Below, one piece after another: positions 60,691-64,000 of a stretch of 64,000 nucleotides of DNA (position 1 is the first letter of the stretch; every line of letters begins with the position of its first letter). The stretch is from contig NC_134568.1 of assembly GCF_050947875.1 (NCBI RefSeq), positions 258,675,115 through 258,739,114 of the forward strand. The letters run 5' to 3'. The position numbers and the translations under genes are program-made. Source of the DNA: Dermacentor variabilis. Lineage: Eukaryota > Arthropoda > Arachnida > Ixodida > Ixodidae. The notes beneath the pieces are model-generated. The model saw nothing but the letters and a program-made list of their open reading frames with translations, was not told the origin of the DNA and did no database searches.

Positions 60691-61130
60691 GAATCAGTGA
60701 GAGAGAGAGAGAGACGGGGTGGGAAAGTCAGGGAGGTTAACCGGAAGAGATTCTGGTTTGCCACCCTGCACTGGGGTATAAGGGTAAGGGGAAATGAAAG
60801 ACGGGAAGAATAGGGGAGGGGGGGGTGGTGGCGGAGACATAGAGCAAAGGCACGAAATAGAAAGATAAGGAGGTGCGGAACGTTCGTGAGAACTATAGTC
60901 TCTCTAATAGGCCACTCGAATGCAAAAATTTCAAGAGCGCCTTGACCGATTTGCGGTGTGACGAACGTATAGGCCGGCATTCCAAGACTGTCTGCTCTGA
61001 AAGCGGCCGGTCGTCAAGACGGGCCATCGCGGTCGCGAGTCATTGCCTGTGTGCGTCGTATCGGGGATAACGGCAAACAACGTGTTTAATGGTTTCCTCG
61101 CCGCCGCAGTCGTCACACGTAGCACTATCT
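60690..61130 (-). pseudogene. I-like LINE 3' end
   Basis: On the minus strand, from 61130: SATCDDCGGEETIKHVVCRY (zinc-knuckle region), RLDDRPLSEQTVLE and SVKALLKFLHSSGLLER, the usual C-terminus of I-type LINEs. The 3' untranslated part to about 60690 is C/T-rich and ends in a GA run on the plus strand (60697-60713). 5' truncated by the RTE fragment next to it. Confidence 0.7.
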
Positions 61131-61345
61131 TCCCTTTTGACGCGGAAAGCAAAGGATGTGATAATTGTTGGAATATGTCCCAAGCGTTGCTGAACAGGAC
61201 AATGTCATCGGCAAGCTGAAGGTTCTTGAGATATTTGTCGTTGACCATCGCCCTTAATTCTTCCCAGCCTAATAGCTTGAATACTTTAAGCATGCAGTGA
61301 ATATAATTGGAGAGATTGTGTCTCCTTGCCTGACGGTTTTCTCGA
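61131..61345 (-). pseudogene. RTE-type RT fragment
   Basis: The minus-strand translation gives RQGDTISPIIFTAC, LGWEELRAMVNDKYLKNLQL and ADDIVLFSNAWD, equivalent to the QGDTISP and ADDIALLS blocks of the RTE copy at 28200-28350. A frameshift lies near 61300. Only about 70 codons remain. Confidence 0.75.
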
Positions 61346-62380
61346 TAAGTACTTTTTTAACTTTCTTTTTGCGGGTAATTAGAACATGTGAAGCCGGAAC
61401 TATCGCTGAGGCAGAGTCGAAGGCTGACTATAGTTGCGAATACACGGGCGCTGTGGCTGAACGTAAATATGTAAGGTACACATAAATGAAATAATTATTG
61501 AGTTGTCAGCCGTATGCTGCAAGCACCACAGCCTTGATATGTGAAGTTCGTTCACTCCTTCAGTACAATTAATACGATATGCACTTGCACCGTGATTACA
61601 TACAAATGTCGTAGCTTTGTCCAAACGCACCGAAATAAGTTATCCAACTGTGTGCCACCGAGAGAGTGCACAAGGCAGCATAATTCGAGCGACGTAAATG
61701 CTGATCTTGCTAATGCTGGCCTCGAGTAACAACTGCAGCCATCCTGCAGCCGAATCACTCGGAACAGTAATCACATCCAATTTTCTGTCTCGCTCGAGAC
61801 TCGAACAGGTGTTATGATTTATGATGTTCGAATCGAATATGCGCATGAAATAGCAGGCACTGTTCAATTCGTATTTGAAATTACGAATATTCGCACACCC
61901 CTAAATTGATTATTAGAAAGGGAATTATTTACCTGGTTACTGTTGTCAGATAACGACGAAATTGGGAACGATACGTTCTATCCGAGGTGAAGGTATAGTC
62001 CTCAATGGTGATGCGACAGACACGGATATCGGTTGTTTTCCGAGCCTTGATTTATTCGTCATTTGTTCATAAGTATCTCCAATCCTTCGATTTCTACAGC
62101 ATTAAAGCGTTATAAAGTCTCATTTTTCGGTTTGAGGCGATCATTTACATCAGTACCCTCTCTTTATTTGTTGATATGCCGATATCATCATCATCTAGAG
62201 AAACTTCATCATTCAGAGAGAGAGAGAGAGAGAGAGAGTCCGAATTCGTGGCAAAACTACGGAACGCACGGCTATGTCTGGATGATATCATATCATAAGG
62301 GGCCAACAATGACACCAAGGACTACATAGTAAAACTTATCTGCAGTTCTTAATTGCACAAGAGAAATTATTAATGTAAAT
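61346..62380. other. unassigned sequence
   Basis: No gene recognised. A short GA array lies at 62216-62239. Confidence 0.4.
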
Positions 62381-62389
62381 GAAAGCGGA

Positions 62390-62633
62390 CGAAAAAAAAA
62401 CACTACTAGTTGCAGGTGGCGGAGCACTCGTACTCAACAGACTAAACAGATATCTCGAAGAGAACAACATCTATACTCACAACATGATTGGCTTTCGTGC
62501 CGGCCTCTCGTCGCAGGACGCCATGAAGATGATCAAACATCAAATCTTCGACGGCAGTACCAGAGACACCAGGGCCCTGCTCGGACTCGACCTCGAGAAA
62601 GCGTTCGACAACGTTCTCCACGAATACATGCTG
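62390..62633 (+). pseudogene. I-like LINE RT fragment
   Basis: LNRLNRYLEENNIYTHNMIG, FRAGLSSQDAMKMIKHQI and ALLGLDLEKAFDNVLHEY correspond to the RT fingers and palm of I-type LINEs, in one open frame. It is fused at about 62634 to tandem-unit sequence. Confidence 0.75.
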
Positions 62634-62980
62634 GAGATGGGCGAGCTTAGTCAATTCGAATGACTTTACAAGCGGATCATTATTGGCTAATAATTGCTGC
62701 AATGACCACCTCCGCTGAATCCTAGACTCCTTTGTTTCAACAGCTCTCCTCTCACAAGCGGTTATCAAATATATTAGTTCCCAGCATTCCACGCCATTTC
62801 CTAAGAAAGCGAAATGTATTCACTCTTCTCAGCAGTTACTCTAGCGTGTTGTCTCGACCGGCCGACAACGTCTGCTAGAGACACCTCAGCGTAATTGATG
62901 CAGTCATACGTGACACTGCAGAGGGCGTAAGTGGTTCTTCATTTAAGGAGGAAGAAGGCACAGCTATTCGATCACATTAT
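62634..62980. repeat. orphan tandem-unit fragment (nearly identical to 29490-29835)
   Basis: It contains GAGCTTAGTCAATTCGAATG and CCGACAACGTCTGCTAGAGA and differs from unit 1 by only a handful of bases. No HMG frame follows. Confidence 0.88.
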
Positions 62981-62984
62981 GCAA

Positions 62985-64000
62985 AATAGAAGTGAGGCGT
63001 GCAGACAGGACACAAGAGTAGAGAAGTGGACAACACGAACGCCGACTATCAACTGAAGGGGGCACTGAGGCGAAAAAAGAAAGAAGCCACAAAACTCATA
63101 TGCGCATGCTCAGGAATGGTAACACCACGTGTCAATCGGGTAAACGTGCCGGCCTACGTGAGAAATAACTGTTAAGGTACTTAATCTCTTCCTTATGTAA
63201 AGTAATCGAAGGCTGACTCACGCACGCACTTCCACCATTATAGATATGCCATGCCTCTACCATAAGACGCGTATCTTCATTCTTATGCCTGTACAATATC
63301 GCGCATTCATCTAACTCTGGCGTGCAGTTACAATCTCGGCAATGAAGCGAAAGATTAGAAGGCGATCCACCGGTTAACGACCTTTTATGTTCCATTAGCC
63401 TCTGATTGATACACCGTCCCGTTTGCCCTACGTAGAACTGGCCACAGCTAAGGGGAATTTTATAAACCACACCCATATGACAGTAAGTAAAACAGTTGTT
63501 CTTATTGTGCTTCACTGGACAAATATCTGTTCGTTTTTTGCCTTTTACCCGCTCCTTTTTATTCTGTACGGCAGCGCATATCTTACCTAGCTTATTGGGA
63601 GCAGTGAAAGCAACATTAACATCATATCTACTAGCAACTTTTTTAAGCCTGTGCGACACTGAATGAATATACGGAATAGCCACTACTCTTTTTGCTATTA
63701 CTGCTTTCTGTAATCACGTCCGTCCCTCTCGAAACCGACTTCTTTAGGCGCTCATCCACAGTGGCCACCACTACACTAGGATACCCTGCTTCTAATAGAC
63801 GCCGGACCTGCGCATTAAAACTGGCGCTCATTCTGTGCATGCACGATCTGGTGAGGGAAGACTTAAGGCACGACATGGCAATTCCGTTTTTTACTAATTT
63901 AGAATGCTTGGATTGAAAGTTTAGCAACGGTTTCGAAGATCTTGGGGAGTACTGCCAACAAACATGATTTTGTTCGAAGATCAAGGAAATGTCAAGAAAC
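62985..64000 (-). mobile_element. Penelope-like element 2 (3' part; runs off right edge)
   Basis: The minus strand carries the RT C-terminus and GIY-YIG domain. The short 3' region (62985-63130) leads into flanking sequence. It is different from element 1 at 20236-22053, so at least two families are present. Confidence 0.82.
63132..63984 (-). pseudogene. Penelope-like RT C-terminus and GIY-YIG endonuclease
   Basis: 63984-63643 gives MHRMSASFNAQVRRLLEAGY and VDERLKK, the linker after RT. The frame shifts near 63690 and continues 63683-63132 with IPYIHSVSHRLKKVASRYDV, then CPVKH, and MGVVYKIPLSCGQFYVGQTG (GIY-YIG core), RLMEHKRSL and HCRDCNCTPEL, ending at a stop at 63132. One shift is visible; the rest of RT is outside the window. 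Confidence 0.85.

Overview
This window is a repeat-dense piece of an arthropod genome, most likely from a hard tick (Ixodidae: Rhipicephalus, Dermacentor, Hyalomma or similar). The case rests on a tRNA-derived SINE that looks like the tick Ruka family (three copies), tick-type RTE, CR1/L2 and I-like LINE remnants, two Penelope-like elements, long dinucleotide and trinucleotide arrays, and the absence of any operon-like gene packing. I see no conventional housekeeping gene, no intact tRNA or rRNA gene, and no CRISPR array. The genus is an inference.

Layout. 1-5378 is the 5' part of a minus-strand Ty3/Gypsy-type LTR retrotransposon (element 1): a 5' LTR and an uninterrupted 1,396-codon Gag-Pol frame that runs off the left edge. 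6178-12510 is a complete but frameshifted second element (element 2) with both LTRs and a 4-bp target duplication. In both, the integrase lies BEFORE reverse transcriptase/RNase H, the Ty1/Copia-like order known for Ty3-type elements in the Gmr1-like group. 13274-18215 is a CR1/L2-like LINE with ORF1 (PHD finger plus coiled coil) and a frameshifted ORF2. 18532-19264 is a solo LTR of the element-1 family. 20236-22053 is a Penelope-like element. 23042-29480 is bounded by hAT-like inverted ends and an 8-bp duplication, and contains a CR1 fragment, a Ruka-like SINE and a decayed RTE LINE.

The framework into which these are inserted is a large tandem duplication. A unit of roughly 11-13 kb recurs at about 5.6-33.3 kb (expanded by insertions), 33.3-46.2 kb and 46.2-54.8 kb. 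A shortened copy lies at 54.8-58.4 kb and a small fragment at 62.6-63.0 kb. Each main copy carries, on the minus strand, an exon-sized reading frame with an HMG box of SOX/MATA type, giving four HMG copies at about 30.0-31.3, 41.1-42.1, 52.5-53.5 and 56.2-57.3 kb. All show some disablement or lack their own start codon. Identity between units is patchy: a stretch of about 1.1 kb is identical by eye between units 1 and 2 while neighbouring parts are clearly diverged, as expected from recent duplication or gene conversion.

Because the units are paralogous, nearly every insertion in one unit has an empty site in another. This gives unusually firm element boundaries and target-site duplications from sequence alone. 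58.4-64.0 kb is a mosaic of LINE 3' ends (I-like and RTE-like), a 159-bp palindromic insertion with a 13-bp duplication, and the 3' end of a second Penelope-like element. Start codons quoted for reading frames inside repeats are open-frame limits, not proven translation starts.
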